From: Peribacter sp964404805
GTDB lineage: Bacteria > Patescibacteriota > Gracilibacteria > Peribacterales > Peribacteraceae
Assembly: GCA_964404805.1 (NCBI GenBank)
Contig: CAYOLJ010000076.1
Span: 1 to 5,852, forward strand
Direction: 5' to 3'
DNA: 5,852 nt
Position numbers and translations under genes: made by a program. The notes beneath the pieces are model-generated. The model ran no database searches. It had not been told where the DNA came from and was given only the letters and a program-made list of their open reading frames with translations. Positions within the stretch are counted from its first letter, which is position 1. Each line of letters begins with the position of its first letter. Below, in pieces: positions 5,653 through 5,852 of the stretch.

Positions 5653-5852
5653 ATGCCACTAACCTCCTCCGCCATCAAAGCCATGCGCCAGAGCGCAACG
5701 AAACGCGACGCGCGACGTCCCTTCCGCACACGGATGAAGAGTATTCTTCGTGAACTCACGGATCTCGCGAAGGCCGGTAAGAAAGAAGAGGCGAAAAAAC
5801 TCCTCCCCATGGTCAACAAGATTGTCGACACCGCTGCGAAAAAGCGCATCGT
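5653..5852 (+). CDS. rpsT: 30S ribosomal protein S20, N-terminal part (runs off right edge)
   Basis: The first 66 codons of a plus-strand gene are present and the 3' end is outside the window. S20 is a primary 16S rRNA-binding protein of the small subunit. The translation starts MPLTSSAIKAMRQSATKRDA, matching the canonical S20 opening 'MPxxxSAIKxxRxSxKRxxxN'. It continues with the basic helical body (FRTRMKSILRELTDLAKAGK, then KKEEAKKLLPMVNKIVDTAA) and reaches KKRIV, where the family has 'KGVIHKNxAARKKSRL'. Full-length S20 is usually about 80-90 residues, so roughly the last 20 are missing. The start is fixed by the family's MP N-terminus; the later in-frame ATG (residue 11) would cut the conserved part. 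There is no Shine-Dalgarno, the upstream sequence being pyrimidine-rich (CTTCCCTACCCTTCC). The gene is divergent from glmS across a 170-bp gap. Confidence 0.92.
   Translation, partial: MPLTSSAIKAMRQSATKRDARRPFRTRMKSILRELTDLAKAGKKEEAKKLLPMVNKIVDTAAKKRI

Noticed and set aside
5586..5849. Minus-strand ORF opposite rpsT, and a plus-strand ORF at 5565-5753 in another frame
   Set aside because: Both are shadows of the rpsT frame, whose N-terminus matches S20.
1..5852. Recoded TGA (as in Gracilibacteria)
   Set aside because: All recognised proteins read through completely in the standard code with no in-frame TGA, and tryptophan is encoded by TGG as usual.

Overview
The window looks like a piece of bacterial chromosome with fairly high GC, carrying housekeeping genes in the standard genetic code (all ORFs read through without recoding; the visible stops are TAA). 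No start codon here has a convincing Shine-Dalgarno sequence. Several starts instead sit 6-9 nt downstream of a perfect TATAAT, as expected for leaderless transcripts. This, the unusual class B penicillin-binding protein (PBP) with a large insertion, a PilB/GspE-type ATPase lacking its usual N-terminal domain, and an archaeal/CPR-flavoured GlmS suggest a Patescibacteria/CPR-type lineage (perhaps near Peregrinibacteria/Peribacteria). That placement is inference from recalled family features, not a search result.

Layout, left to right. (1) 1-390, minus strand: the N-terminal 130 codons of a GspE/PilB-like pilus or secretion ATPase, running off the left edge. (2) 391-517: a compact divergent promoter region. 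(3) 518-3046, plus strand: an 842-residue FtsI/PBP2-like transpeptidase with an N-terminal membrane anchor. It is followed by a strong hairpin and then a GC-rich, palindrome-rich stretch ending in six T's. (4) 3178-3699, plus strand: an AT-rich, unrecognised, membrane-anchored small protein whose composition clashes with both neighbours, so it is probably a recent acquisition. (5) 3710-5482, minus strand: a complete glmS (glucosamine-6-phosphate synthase), convergent with the orphan gene at a 10-bp spacing. (6) 5483-5652: a divergent promoter region. (7) 5653-5852, plus strand: the start of rpsT (ribosomal protein S20), cut by the right edge.

Functionally, glmS makes the amino-sugar precursor that leads to UDP-GlcNAc and peptidoglycan, and the PBP cross-links peptidoglycan, probably at the septum. 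They share a pathway but are on opposite strands and not in one operon. The ATPase (cell-surface filaments or secretion) and S20 (small ribosomal subunit) are unrelated neighbours. I see no CRISPR array, tRNA, rRNA, transposase or integrase. The points most worth following up are the leaderless promoter geometry, the roughly 100-residue insertion close to the PBP active site, and the AT-rich orphan with the structured DNA in front of it.
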